Shown: one piece after another, positions 30,432-41,511 of the stretch
How the letters are laid out: the number at the start of each line of letters is the position of its first letter
Position numbering within the stretch: the stretch's first letter is position 1
DNA from: Dugong dugon
Taxonomy: Eukaryota; Chordata; Mammalia; Sirenia; Dugongidae
DNA length: 64,000 bases
Assembly (NCBI GenBank): GCA_030035585.1
Contig: CM057480.1
Span: 5,511,001 to 5,575,000 of the forward strand
Direction of reading: 5' to 3'
Program-made: the position numbers and the translations under genes
Notes under the pieces: model-generated
What the model saw: only the letters and a program-made list of their open reading frames with translations
Database searches by the model: none
Told to the model about the DNA's origin: nothing

Positions 30432-33400
30432 ATGACAGCAACAAACTCACATCTATCAATAATTACACTGAATGTAAATGGACTCAATGCACCCATAAAG
30501 AGACGGACAGTCACAGAATGGCTAAGAAAACAGGATCCATCAATATGCTGTCTACAGGAGACATACCTTAGAAACAAAGATGTGAATTTATTAAAAGTCA
30601 AAAGTTGGAAAAAAAATATATCAAGCTAACAACTACCAGAAAAGAGCAGGAGTGGCAATTCTAATCTCAGATAAAATAGACTTTAAAACAAAATCTACCA
30701 TAAAAGACAAAGAAGGACACTATATAATGATTAAGGGGATGATCCATCACGAAGACATAACCATAAAAAACATCTACGCACCCAATGACAGGGATCCAAA
30801 ATACATAAAACAAACTCTAACAACACTGAAAAGAGAAATTGACAGTTCCACAATAATAGTAGGAGACTTCAACACACCACTCTCAGTAAAGGACAGAACA
30901 ACTAAGAAGAAACTCAGCAAAGATACAGAAGACCTAAAGGCCACAATCAGCCAACTTGACCTCATAGACATATATAGAACACTCCATCCAACCGCTGCAA
31001 AGTACACATTCTTTTCCAATGCACATGGAACGTTCTCCAGAATAGACCACATCTTAGGCCACAGAGCAATCCTCAACAAGATCCAAAACGTTGAGATAAT
31101 TCAAAGTATCTTCTCTGACCGCAATGCCATCAAGGTAGAAATTAACAATAGAAAGAGCAAGGAAAAAAATCAACTACATGGAAACTGAATAATACCCTGC
31201 TGACACATCACTGGGTAATAGAAGAAATCAGAGATGGAATCAAAAAATTCCTAGAATCAAATAAGAATGAAAACACATCATACCAAAACCTTTGGGACAC
31301 AGCAAAGGCAGTCCTCAGAGGACAATTTATAGCAATAGATGCACATATCAAAAAAGAAGAAAGGGACAAAATAAAAACATAACTACAGAACTCAAACAAA
31401 TGGAAAGAGAACAGCAAAAAAAGCCCACAACCACCGGAAGAAAGGAAACAGTAAAGATCAGAGCAGAAATAAATGAAATAGAGAACAGAAAAACAGTAGA
31501 AAAAATCAACAACACCAACAGTTGGTTCTTTGAAAGAATCAACAAAATCGACAAACCACTGGCCAGACTGACAAAAGAAAAACAGGACAGGACACAAATA
31601 ACCCAAATAAGAAATGAAATGGGGGACATTACAACAGACCCAACTGAAATAAAAAGGATTATAACAGAATATTATGAAAAACTATACTCCAACAAATTTG
31701 AAAATCTAGAGGAAATGGATAAATTTCTAGAAACACACAGCCTACCCAAACTACAACAAAGTGATGTTGAAAATCTGAACAGACCCATAACAAGAGAAGA
31801 GATTGAAAAGGTAATTTAAAAAACTCCCAACCAAAAAAAGCCCTGGCCCAGATGGCTTCACTGGAGAATTCTACAAAACATTTACAGAAGAGCTTGTACC
31901 AGTACTACTCAAGCTATTTCAGAGCACAGAAGAGGAAGCAACACTTCCAAATTCATTCTATGAAGCCAGCATAACGCTGATACCAAAACCAGGCAAAGAC
32001 GTCACAAAAAAAGAAAATTACAGACCAGTATCTCCCATGAATATAGATGGAAAAATTCTGAACAAAATTCTAGGCAATAGAATTCAGCAGCATATCAAAA
32101 AAATAATACACCACGACCAAGTAGGATTCACCCCAGGTATGCAACGATGGTTCAACATTAGAAAATCAATCAACGTAATCCACCACATAAATAAAAGGAA
32201 AGAAAAGAATCACATGATCATCTCAATTGACGCAGAAAAGGCATTTGACAAAGTCCAACACCCATTCCTGATAAAAACTCGCAATCAAATAGGTATAGAA
32301 GGGAAATTTCTCAATATAATAAAGGGCATCTGTGCAAAACCAACAGCCAACATCATTCTTAATGGAGAGAGGCTGAAAACATTCCCCTTGAAAACAGGAA
32401 CAAGACAAGGATGCCCTTTATCACCACTCCTATTTAACATTGTGCTGGAAGTTCTAGCTAGAGCAATAAGGCAAGAGAAAGAAATAAAGGGCATCCAAAT
32501 TGGTAATGAAGAAGTTAAACTCTCCCTGTTTGCAGATGATATGATACTGTACATAGAAAACCCTAAAGACTCCACGAGAAATCTACTGGAACTAATAGAA
32601 AGATTCAGCAGAGTAGCAGGATACAAGATAAACATTCAAAAATCAGTTGGATTCCTATACACCAGTAAAGAGAACGATGAAAAGGAGATCAGGAAATCAA
32701 TACCATTTTCAATAGCCCCTAAAAAGATAAAATACTTAGGAATAAATCTAACCAGGGATGTAAAAGACCTATACAAAGAAAACTACAAAACACTACTGCA
32801 TGAAATCCAAAGGGATCTATATAAATGGAAAAACATACCATGCTTATGGATAGGCAGACTCAACATCATGAAAATGACAATTCTACCCAAAGCAATTTAC
32901 AAATACAACACAATCCCGATCCAAATACCAACAACATTCTTCAAAGAGATGGAAAAACTAATCATTAGCTTCATATGGAAAGGGAAGAAGCCCCGAATAA
33001 GTAAAGCACTACTGAAGAAGAAGAATAAAGTTGGAGGACTCACACTACCTGACTTCAAAACCTACTATACAGCTACAGTAGTCAAAACAGCCTGGTACTG
33101 GGACAACGACAGATACATTGACCAATGGAACAGAATTGAGAACCCAGATATAAATCCATCCACCTACGGTCACCTGATCTTCGACAAGGGCCCAAAGTCC
33201 ATCAAATGGGGAAAAGACAGTCTGTTTAACAAATGGTGCTGGCAAAACCGGACATCCATCTGCAAAAAAATGAAACAGGACCCATACCTCACACCGTATA
33301 CAAAAACTACTTCAAAATGGATCAAAGACCTGAATATAAAACCTTAAACTATAAAGTTCATAGAAGAAAAAATAGGACCAACACTTCAGGCCTTAATACA

Positions 33401-34254
33401 TGGCATTAACAGGATACAAACCATAGCCATCAATGCACAAACCCCAAAACATAAGCTAGATAAGTGGGATCTTCTAAAAATCAAACACCTATGCTCTTCA
33501 AAAGACTTCACCAAAAGGGTAAAAAGAGAACCTACAAACTGGGGAAAAATTTTTGGATGGTACAAGTCAGACAAAGGTCTAATCTCCATAATCTACAAGA
33601 AAATCCAACACCTCTGCAACAAAAAGACAAATAATCTTATTAAAAAATGGGCAAAGGAAATGAACAGACACTTCACCAAAGAAGACATTCAAATGGCCAA
33701 CAGACACATGAGGAAATGCTCGCGATCACTAGCCATTAGAGAAATGCCAATTAAAACCACAATCAGATACCATCTCACCCCGGCGTTACTGGCACGAATA
33801 AAAAACACTGGAAATAACAAATGTTGGAGGGGCTGCGGGGAGATCGGAACTCTTATGCACTGCTGGTGGGAATGCAAAATGATACAACCATTCTGGAAAA
33901 TGATATGGCACTTCCTCAGAAAGCTAGATATAGACATACCATTCGATCCAGCAATCCCACTCGTAGGAATATATCCTAGAGAAATAAGTCTTCACTCGAA
34001 TAGACATATGCACACCTATGTTCATGGCAGCATTGTTCACAATAGGAAAACAATGGAAACAACCTAGATGCCCATCAATAGATGAATGGATAAACAAACT
34101 ATGGTACATACATACAATGGAGTACTATGCAACAAGAAAGAACAACAATGAATCTGTAAACCATCTCATAACATGGATGAAACTGGAGGACATTTTGCTG
34201 AGTGAAATAAGTCAATCACAAAAGGACAAATATTGTATGAGACCTCTACTGTAA
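30432..34254 (+). pseudogene. L1 ORF2 (endonuclease-reverse transcriptase), multiply broken
   Basis: Family role: nicks target DNA and copies L1 RNA by target-primed reverse transcription. Start ATG at 30432 (MTATNSHLSIITLNVNGLN). Endonuclease motifs: 'LQET', 'IIVGDFNTPLS' near 30857, 'SRIDHILGHR' near 31035, 'SDRNAIK'. RT runs from about 31815 with '[12 protein letters not shown]', '[20 protein letters not shown]', '[12 protein letters not shown]' near 32225, '[14 protein letters not shown]' and '[12 protein letters not shown]' near 32525, so catalytic Asp residues are kept. The Cys-rich C-terminus 'CWRGCGEIGTLMHCWWEC' lies near 33820. Breaks: extra A in the run at 30606-30616, frame changes near 31165-31180 and 31370, an extra T near 31815, a TAA stop at 33345-33347, and a frame change near 34010. 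Natural end at 34254. Confidence 0.93.
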
Positions 34255-35441
34255 AAACCCATGAAAAAGTTCACACACAAAATGTAACAATCTTTGTTGG
34301 TTACCAGGGATGGGAGGGGTGGGGGGTGGGGGAATACTAAATAGTCAATAGATAAGTGGTATCTTGGGTGAAGGGTGAGACAGTTCACAATACAGGGGGA
34401 ACTAGCACAACTTGTACAAGAAAAGGTCATGGAAGCCCCATAGACACATCCAAACTCCGTGAGGGACTGAACGGCTGGGCGGAGGGCTCTAGGGACCATG
34501 GTCTCGGGGAATATCTAGCTCAATTGGCATGACACAGCTTATAAAAACAATGCTCTACAGTCTACCTTGGTGAGTAGTGTCTGGGGTCTGAAAAGCGTGT
34601 GAGCGGCCATCTAAGATACTCCACTGGTCTCATCCCTTCAGGAGCAAGGGAGAATGAAGAGAATAGGATACAAGGAAAAGATTAGTCCAAAGGATTAATT
34701 GTCCACAGCTACCAAGGCCTCCACCAGACTGAGTCCAGTACAGCTAGATGGTGCCCGGCTACCACCACTGACTGCTCTGACCAGGATCACAACAGAGGGT
34801 TCTGGACAGAGCTGGAGAAGGATGTAGAGCAAAATTCTAACTCACAAAAAAAAGACCAGATTTACTGGCCTAAAGGAGACTGGAGAAACCAGTATGGCCC
34901 CCAGACACCCTTTTAGCTCAGTGGTGAAGTTACCTCCGAGGCTCACTGTTCAGCCTGGGAGTGGACAGCCCCGTAAAACCAAATGAGACTAACGAGGTAC
35001 AGGAGTCCAGTGACAAGGGCCAGAAGGCAGAAGGGGACAAGGAAGCTGGTGATAGGGAACCCAAGCTTGAGTAAGGATATTGCTCATGTGTTGTGAGATT
35101 GTTAACCATTGTCATAGGGCAACATTTGTAGTAACTGTTAAATGAGAAACTATTTTGTTCTGTAAGCCTTCATCTTAAGTGAGAATAATAACAGCACAAT
35201 TGGAAGAGCGTAGTCAATGTCACTGAACTGTGCATGTAGAAATTTTTGAAATGGTGTATCTTTGGTTATGTGTATTTTCACCAAAAAAAAAGGTTGAGAA
35301 GTTAAAGGGTTGATATGTTGTGGGGTTGTTAACCAATGTCATAAAACAACATGTTTACTACTGTTTCATGAGAAACTATTTGTTGTGTAAGCCTTCACCT
35401 GAAGTACAATAAAAAAATATATATATATGTATATATAAAAA
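34255..35441 (+). other. L1 3' UTR and A-rich tail
   Basis: 1.19 kb with a G-rich tract at about 34310-34333 (gggatgggaggggtgggggg), a common L1 3' UTR feature able to form a quadruplex. Two related sub-blocks both say 'gttaaccat/atgtcat...aacaacat...gagaaactat...gtaagccttca' (35085-35175 and 35320-35405), an internal duplication. Copies of its last part occur at 50275-50747 and, more diverged, 49461-49996 and 55003-56341. Confidence 0.88.
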
Positions 35442-35450
35442 GAATCATAG

Positions 35451-35904
35451 ACCTAAGTGTAAAACACAAAATTATAAAACCTTGATAATATAGGAGATAA
35501 TTTACATGATCTTAAATTTGACAGTGAGTTTTTAGATACAACACAAAAAGCATGATCCATGAAAGAAAAAATGACAAGTTTTTTAAATTAAAAACATTTG
35601 TTCTGTGAAAGAAACTGTTAAGAGAATGAAGAGAAAAACCATGAAGTGGGAGAAGATACTTTCAAGTCACATATCTAATAAAGGGCTTGTATAGAAAATA
35701 TGCAATGAATACTTATTTAAAACTCAACAATGAGAAAACAGACAAGCCAATTATAAAATGGTGGAAGATATGAAGAAACAACTCACCAAACGAGACATAG
35801 AGATAGCGAATAAGCATATGAAAAGATGTTCAACATCATATGTCAATAGGGAATTGCAAATTAAATAACAATGAGATACCACTACACACCTGTTTAAAAA
35901 ATAA
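35451..35904 (+). pseudogene. ORF2 remnant, ancient L1 (part 5)
   Basis: Continues directly from 27079: 'acctaagtgtaaaacacaaa', 'taatataggagataatttac', then 'gaaacaactcaccaaacgag'. Stops and frameshifts throughout. Confidence 0.85.
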
Positions 35905-36021
35905 ACCATTGCCAGTCCAGTCAATTCCAACTCATGGTGACCCCATGTGTTACAGAGTAGAACTGCTCCATAGGGTTTTCTTGGCTGTAATCTTAATGGA
36001 AGCAGATCATCAGCCCTTTAG
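35905..36021 (-). mobile_element. AfroSINE, 5'-truncated (tail half only)
   Basis: Only the tail and spacer remain ('ccagtccagtcaattccaac' to 'cagatcatcagcccttta'). No tRNA-like head. gtttaaaa / gttaaaat lie at the borders. Truncation at the RNA 5' end fits incomplete reverse transcription. Confidence 0.85.
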
Positions 36022-36404
36022 AGTTAAAATGGCTAAAGTCCAGAACACTGATAACACCAAATGCTGACAAGGATGTGGAGCAACAGGAACTTTCATTCAC
36101 TGCTGGAGGGAATGCAAAATGGTACAGCCACTTTTGAAGACAGCCTGGCAGTTTCTTACAAAGTTTTTAACATACAATCCACCAACTGTGCTCCTAGGTG
36201 TTTACTCAACTGAGCTGAAAACTTGTATCTACACAAAAACCTGCACACAAATGTTTATAGCAGTTTTATTCATCATCACCAAATATCAGAAGCAACTAAG
36301 ATGTCCTCCAATAAGTGAATGGATAAACAAATTGTGGTACATCCACACAATGGAATATTACTCAGCAATAAAAAGAAATGAGCTATCAAACCATGAAAAG
36401 ACAT
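36022..36404 (+). pseudogene. ORF2 C-terminus, ancient L1 (part 6)
   Basis: Encodes 'TIHYSIFITKYQKQLRCP'-like text: 'CPPISEWINKLWYIHTMEYYSAIKRNE', the conserved end of mammalian L1 ORF2, nearly uninterrupted from 36119 to 36406. Confidence 0.88.
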
Positions 36405-36562
36405 AAAAAAAAATCCCGATGCTGTTGTCGATTCTGACTCATAGCAACCCTATAGGACAGAGTAGAACTGACCCAGTTTCCAAGGAGCGCCTGGTAGATT
36501 TGAACTGCTGACCTTTTGGTTTGCAGCCGTAGTTCTTAACCATGACGCCACCAGAGTTTCCT
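36405..36562 (-). mobile_element. AfroSINE, short form, after ancient ORF2
   Basis: Approximate duplication GAAAAGACAT / GAAAAAGCAT at 36395-36404 and 36563-36572. Tail 'tgctgttgtcgattctgact', head ends 'ccaccagagtttcc'. Confidence 0.93.
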
Positions 36563-36572
36563 GAAAAAGCAT

Positions 36573-36670
36573 GAGGGGATCTTAAATCCATTCCGGGGGA
36601 CTTTAGTTAATAATAATGTATCAGTAATGTTTCAGTAATTGTAACAAATGCACCACACTAATGCCTGATG
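36573..36670 (+). repeat. Ancient L1 3' UTR segment
   Basis: 'ggggactttagttaataata', 'gtaacaaatgcaccacacta' is the 3' UTR text of L1M elements. It continues after two SINEs at 37108 with 'gttaataataggggaaac'. Confidence 0.8.
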
Positions 36671-36889
36671 TGACCAGCCCTGGTACAGCAACAGTTAAGC
36701 ATTTGGCTGCTAACCAAGAGGTTGGAGATTCAAACTCACCCAGTGACTCTGTGAGAGGAAGACTTGGCAATATGCTCCCGTTAAGATTACAGCCTAGAAG
36801 ACCCTATGGGGCAGTTCTGCTCTGTCACGTGGGGTCTCTAGGAGTCAAAATCGACTGGATGGCACCTAAAATCAACAACAGCAATACAT
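36671..36889 (+). mobile_element. AfroSINE, long form
   Basis: Diverged head ('gtacagcaacagttaagcat'); tail 'cgactggatggcacctaaaa' then CAACAACAG, the RTE-like ending. Confidence 0.88.
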
Positions 36890-36893
36890 GACT

Positions 36894-37107
36894 AGGAGCC
36901 CCTAGGCGGCACAGAGGGTTAAGCACTCGACTACTATCAGAAAGGTGGGTTGTTCGAACCCACCCACACGGCACCTCGGAAGACAGGCCCCGCCATCTGC
37001 TTCCAAAAGGTCACAGCCTTGAAATCCCTATGGAGCAATTCTACTCAGAAGACATGAAGTCGCCATGAGTTAGAATTGATGCCATGGCAATTGATAACAA
37101 CAATGCA
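36894..37107 (+). mobile_element. AfroSINE, second subtype, tandem to the previous
   Basis: 'ggcacctcggaagacaggcc' and 'cgccatctgcttccaaaagg' identify the subtype. Tail ends 'ggcaattgataacaacaatg'. Confidence 0.9.
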
Positions 37108-37236
37108 AGGTGTTAATAATAGGGGAAACATGAGGGGTAGGTATATATGGGAACCCTCTGTATTATCTGCTCAGTTTCTCTGTAAATCTAAAACTGTTCT
37201 AAAAAAATTAAGCCTATTAATTTTTTCAAAAAAAGA
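37108..37236 (+). repeat. Ancient L1 3' terminus and tail
   Basis: 'aataataggggaaacatgag', 'ctcagtttctctgtaaatct' and 'aaaactgttctaaaaaaatt' close the host L1. Confidence 0.8.
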
Positions 37237-37781
37237 AGAAACTGAACCCTAAAGGCAGGAAGAAGTAGAGGATAACAAGGAAACTGGCAAATAGGTGGGT
37301 GACGCTTGCAAGCAATGAATGGAAAAAACAAAATTAATAACAAAAATAACGATTTATTTGGAGGACTTAAAACAGGCAGAACTGAAATACTACAGAAAAG
37401 AGACATGAATATGGGAAAAGGAATGATGTAAAGCTCTTGAATCGTTCAGGAGAAGGTTACCGCTACTGTTGTTGTGCTGTTGTTGTTTTAATCAACTACA
37501 CATGTTAAAAATTAAAATGTAACCAATAAAAGAATAGGAATAGAATCAAGAAATTTCACAGACAGTTGAAGCTAAAAAAGGGCAATAAAGATTTGATCTG
37601 AGAGAAAGGAGGAAAGAAAAGGCAGAGAAAAAAACATGGTAAACAGACAACATAAAATAAGATGGTAGACATAAATTCAAACATATTCATAACCTTAAAA
37701 TTAATTGAATTTAATATATTAGTTTTTAAAAAAACAACAGAAATTCTCACATTAGATTTTTATAAACCTAGTTACATGCTA

Positions 37782-37989
37782 GAAAAAAAGCTCTGTTAGC
37801 GCAATGCTTAAGTGCTAGGCTGCTAACCGAAAGATTGGCGGTTTAAACCCACCCAGCAGATCCAAGGGAGAAAGACATGGTGATCTGCTTCTGTAAGGAT
37901 TACAGCCCAGCAAACCCTGTGGGCAGTTCTACTCCGTCACATGTGGTCACTCTGAGTCAAAAGTTGACTCGACAGCACCCAACAACTGC
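37782..37989 (+). mobile_element. AfroSINE, long form
   Basis: Perfect 9-bp target duplication TACATGCTA at 37773-37781 and 37990-37998. Ends 'ctcgacagcacccaacaact', an RTE-like tail. Confidence 0.94.
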
Positions 37990-38252
37990 TACATGCTATT
38001 TAATGGCGATTCACCTAAAACACAATGACACAGAAATGCTAAAAGTACATGGATGGAAAAAGATACGCTAGACATATCCAACTGAGGGGGGAAAGGCTGG
38101 TATAGCAACATTTACATCAGAAAAGGAAGACTTTAAACGAAAATTACAGACAGACACATAGATATACAGATTGATTGATTGATAGACTCATAGACAGACA
38201 GATACAGTGATGATTATATAGGGATAAAAAGGGCACTTCACCAATAATAATA

Positions 38253-38482
38253 AAGGTAATTTACACTTACGGAGCACTTACAATGCGTCAGACACTATTC
38301 GAAGTGCTTTTTATATTCATTAACTTATTTAATCCTCACGATGATCCCAGGGCATAGCCATTTTACAGATGACAAAACTGAATCACAGAAAGGAAGAGAC
38401 TTTCCCAAGCTCCAGAGCTAGTAAATGACAGAGCTATGATTCAAACCCAGGCAGTCTGGCTCTGGCATCTAAATCCTGAATT
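38253..38482 (-). repeat. MIR SINE, nearly complete, inside LINE remnant
   Basis: 'acttacggagcacttacaat', 'catttaatcctcacgatga', 'cattttacagatgacaaaac', 'gattcaaacccaggcagtct'. The last segment is the reversed B box. Confidence 0.93.
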
Positions 38483-38833
38483 TTTGTCTTACAGCATAGC
38501 TTCAAAATATATGAAGCACACATTTATAGAACTGCAAAGAAAAACTGGCTAATCATAATGGGAATTTAATACACATGTCTCAGTATCTAATTAAGCAAAT
38601 AAAAAATTAGTGAAGATATAGAACACAATTAAAATACTTGGTCTAATGGCTCTACATAAAACTCCATTCCTAACATCTAGAGACTCTACGCTTTTTCAAG
38701 CAGCATGAAACATTTATGAAAATAGATCACTGAAAAGGTTGCCAAGCAATTCTCTACAAATGCTAGAGAATGAAAAGCACAGAGGTCATGACCTCTGACT
38801 ACAATGTGATTAAATTAGAAATCAAGAACAAAA

Positions 38834-38991
38834 CCCAAAACCCTTTGCCATTGAGTCAATTTCAACTCATAGAGACCCTATAGGACAGAGTAGAAGTGCC
38901 CCATATGGTTTCCAAGGAGTGGCTGGTGGATTCAAACTGTCGATCTTTTGTTTAGCAGCCGAGCTCTTAACCACAGAGCCACCAGGGCTCC
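38834..38991 (-). mobile_element. AfroSINE, short form
   Basis: 13-bp duplication ATCAAGAACAAAA / ATCAATAACAAAA (one mismatch) at 38821-38833 and 38992 onward. Confidence 0.94.
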
Positions 38992-39320
38992 ATCAATAAC
39001 AAAAAGATAACCCCAAATAACTCATACATTTTGGAATTTTAAAACACAATTTTAAGTAAATTATGAGTAGGGTCAAAGAACAAATCATAATTGATATAAT
39101 AAAATGTTTAGAACTAAATGACAATAAAAGTACTACACACCAAAAGTTACAGAAGGTCGTTAAAGCAGTATGTACAGGGAATTTCATATTCTTAATTAGA
39201 AAAGAAAGGAGAAGAAACATTAATGAGCTTCTTTGTACAACTCAAGATAGAAAAAGAGCAACTCAAGAAGGCAGAAAGAAGGAGGAAAATGATAAAGAGC
39301 AACTGATTAAGTAGAAAAAC

Positions 39321-40150
39321 CTCTGGTAAGTTGTTTCTACAGGGGATAAAAGCTTCCATAAAATTAGTCATGAGAAAGAGGCGTGCAAACTGCATAGGAC
39401 ACAGCCAGGAGATCAGGGGTCTCCATCCACCGCTGTGTGATCTCCAGCAGGTTCTTAAACACACTGAGCAGCAGCTGGCTCATCTATAAAATTAGTCAGA
39501 TCAACTTTTAGAAACACTGCAGTTCAGGACTCCATGTCTCCCATTTCAGACAATTTACTAAGAATACATATGGAAGTATAAAGGAAATGGCAGCTACAGC
39601 ATTGTTTGATAGGAGAAATGTCGTTTGCTCTTTATGCAAAAACTTTCAATATGACCAGGAAGTAAGGAGACGCATCCAAAGGGCAGGTCTTCCCTTGTAC
39701 CAGCTGATATTGAGCTAAGAAAGTGCTAAAAAATTCCCAACTGAGCAAGGAAACCATCTTCATTCAAAAGCCTCTCCCTGGGGAATTCATAAGTAGCACC
39801 TGGAGAGTTTCTAAGATTATTGAATGCCATGTGAGTCTGAAGTTCCAAATGGATGGTAAGTTCAGCATATACACAGCTCCCAGCAAAGAGGAGACACTCA
39901 AAAATATCTGAATAAGTGAACTAAGATGAAAATGCAGAATGATATATAAAAGGAAGTGCTAATCCAGGTTTTAGAATAAAACCAGTGTAGATTGATCATT
40001 CAGTTCATGAAAAAAAGAAAGGTTGGACTATACACCTAAAAGCCTAAGTCTTTAAATTAGATTACACTGTGATTAACAGTGATGGATATTCTGACTAACT
40101 AGAATTAAAGACTTCAGCCTTTCACATGTGCCTATGGGTCTTCAGCAGGA
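39321..40150. other. Sequence without recognised feature
   Basis: A region of ordinary composition. No repeat or exon supported. Confidence 0.4.
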
Positions 40151-40172
40151 AAGGACCATAAAAATCACAAGA

Positions 40173-41079
40173 TGTGCAAATGCCGCCAGTGGTGCAATGG
40201 GTCGCTTTTATATGGCCTTTCTTACCACGGTCTTATAACACTCACAAAATGACTGGGTGGGACTATGCAAATAAGGTGCTTGTGACCCACCAAGGGGACT
40301 GGACAGCTTGCTAATAATACAAATAAGGTGTACTGCACCCTTGTGGGGGTGGGACCATGCAAATAAGGTGTATGAAACCCTAACTAGGGGATTGGTCAAT
40401 TTTGCCATCCCATTAGGCTTAAAATGAGCCATCACAGAGGCAGAAAGTCGGGGAGACAACACTACCACCAAGAAAGAAGAGCTAGGAGTGCAGCTTGTCC
40501 TTTGGACCCAGGATCTCTGTGCTAAGAACCTCCTAGACCCAAGAGACAGAGAGCTAGAGAGTGCTGTAACATCAGAGATGGGAAGAAGCAGCGGCAGAGA
40601 AATGGTGGCAGCTGAGGGAGCAGAACCAAGAGATCAGCAGGAGATGATGCAGTGGGGCCTCCCGGCCCATGAAGTGAGCAAGTTGAGCACCTCCGGACAG
40701 GCCTGCTGGCAGAGTAGGGTGCCTTTGGGCACTTGGTGGAGCTAGGCTCACTGACCCACAGAGCTAGAGAGCTGAGCGCCTTCAGGCCAGGGCTTGCTGG
40801 CGGAGTGGGGTGCCTCCAAGCTAAACAGCTTTGTAAGTAATACTTGCTTGAGCAGGGCAGGGGCCGAGAGGGCGAGGGCCAGAGAGAGGCCTGCCTGTGG
40901 GCATGAGTGAGAAGCTGTCCTGATTGCAGAACTATATCCTGAGCATCCCTGATCCTGAATTGTAACCTGTTACTTCCTTAATAAATCCCAGAATCACTGA
41001 GTACGGTCTATGAGTTCTGTGTGGTCATTGCAATGAATTACTGAACCCATCAGAGAGGTAGAGAGTGCCATGGGAGGCA
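40173..41079 (+). mobile_element. ERVL-type LTR (edges approximate)
   Basis: About 0.9 kb with three spaced 'caaataaggtg' motifs (near 40268, 40322, 40354) in the presumed U3 and AATAAA at 40980-40985. It is followed by a primer-site-like TGGTGTCAGAA at 41084-41094, as in tRNA-Leu-primed ERVL elements. The part 'accaccaagaaagaagagct' ... 'gtcctttggacccaggatct' resembles the MaLR LTRs of this window, in line with the known ERVL-MaLR relation. Start chosen at the first TG compatible with the pattern. No viral gene follows. Confidence 0.6.
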
Positions 41080-41265
41080 GGGCTGGTGTCAGAATTGGTG
41101 AAAAAAAAAAAAAAAGGGTTCAAGGGTAGAGGTATGTCTGACCTCCACTCACATGAATCAGCCTTGGGCTGTTGATGCTGATAATGACTCTCCCCCCTTG
41201 TGAAGTTAGAGGAGGTCAGACACCCCCATCACGCCATTTTCACACAGCCCAAAGGTATCTCATGG
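41080..41265 (+). repeat. ERVL-type leader remnant with primer-binding-like site
   Basis: Starts at the primer-site motif and includes an A(15) run near 41101-41115, then 'cagccttgggctgttgatgc' and 'gtgaagttagaggaggtcag', homologous to the inverted copy at 15416-15598. The internal gene region is absent. Confidence 0.6.
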
Positions 41266-41511
41266 CCTCTCCACCCAGAAAATGAGAGACTGAACACAGT
41301 CAAGGATTTGAGAAAAAGTCATATTGTATGTAGACTCGTTCCTTGAGAAGTATGTCTCTTGAAAACTAGTTCACCATGGCATGTAATTTGATCTGTTTTA
41401 TTCGGGTTTATGATAGATCCTCTTTTTAAAGGGATGAGGGGATAAGAGTAATGAGACTGTATAACCAAGGTACCCAGTACCACTGGCTACCTAGATGGAT
41501 ATTGCCAAAAT
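41266..41511. other. Sequence without recognised feature
   Basis: Nothing recognised between the leader remnant and the next SINE. Confidence 0.35.

Larger units (their letters stand above)
27080..35441 (+). mobile_element. Full-length young L1 retrotransposon
   Basis: 8,362 bp from ggtagttccggcaaaatggc to an A-rich tail, bounded by the 9-bp target duplication GAATCATAG at 27071-27079 and 35442-35450. Contains a 1.9-kb 5' UTR with tandem monomers, ORF1, a 410-bp inter-ORF spacer, ORF2 and a 1.2-kb 3' UTR. The polyadenylation signal AATAAA is at 35408-35413. Long for a mammalian L1 (6-7 kb is usual) because of the 5' UTR, spacer and 3' UTR. Low decay marks it as the youngest large insertion in the window. 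Frameshifts in both ORFs make it non-autonomous. Confidence 0.95.
20697..37236 (+). mobile_element. Ancient L1 (host element) carrying nine later insertions
   Basis: A roughly 6-kb old L1 can be followed in order: A-rich 5' region, ORF1, ORF2 endonuclease, reverse transcriptase and C-terminus, then a 3' end 'ttctgtaaatctaaaactgt' followed by an A-rich tail near 37200-37236. It is split by an AfroSINE (21629), a solo LTR (24702), an AfroSINE (26043), a MITE (26698), a full young L1 (27080), and four AfroSINE copies (35905, 36405, 36671, 36894). At most breaks the L1 text resumes within a few bases. The 5' limit is approximate. Confidence 0.85.
37237..39320 (+). pseudogene. Degraded L1/HAL1-like LINE, endonuclease order visible
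   Basis: In order on the plus strand: 'VHGWKKIR' near 38045, 'AGIATFTSEKEDFK' near 38095, 'IMGI*YTCLSI' near 38555, 'FMKIDH' near 38710, 'SDYNVIKLEIKN' near 38795, then 'VCTGNFIFLIRKERRRN' near 39170. This is the L1-class endonuclease and linker. Interrupted by AfroSINEs (37782, 38834) and a MIR (38253). The 37237-37780 part is A-rich and only presumed to be the same element. Dead. Confidence 0.65.

Noticed and set aside
30774-31629. Minus-strand frames within L1 ORF2
   Set aside because: Complements of ORF2 codons (hydrophobic-rich because the sense strand is A-rich). No independent support.
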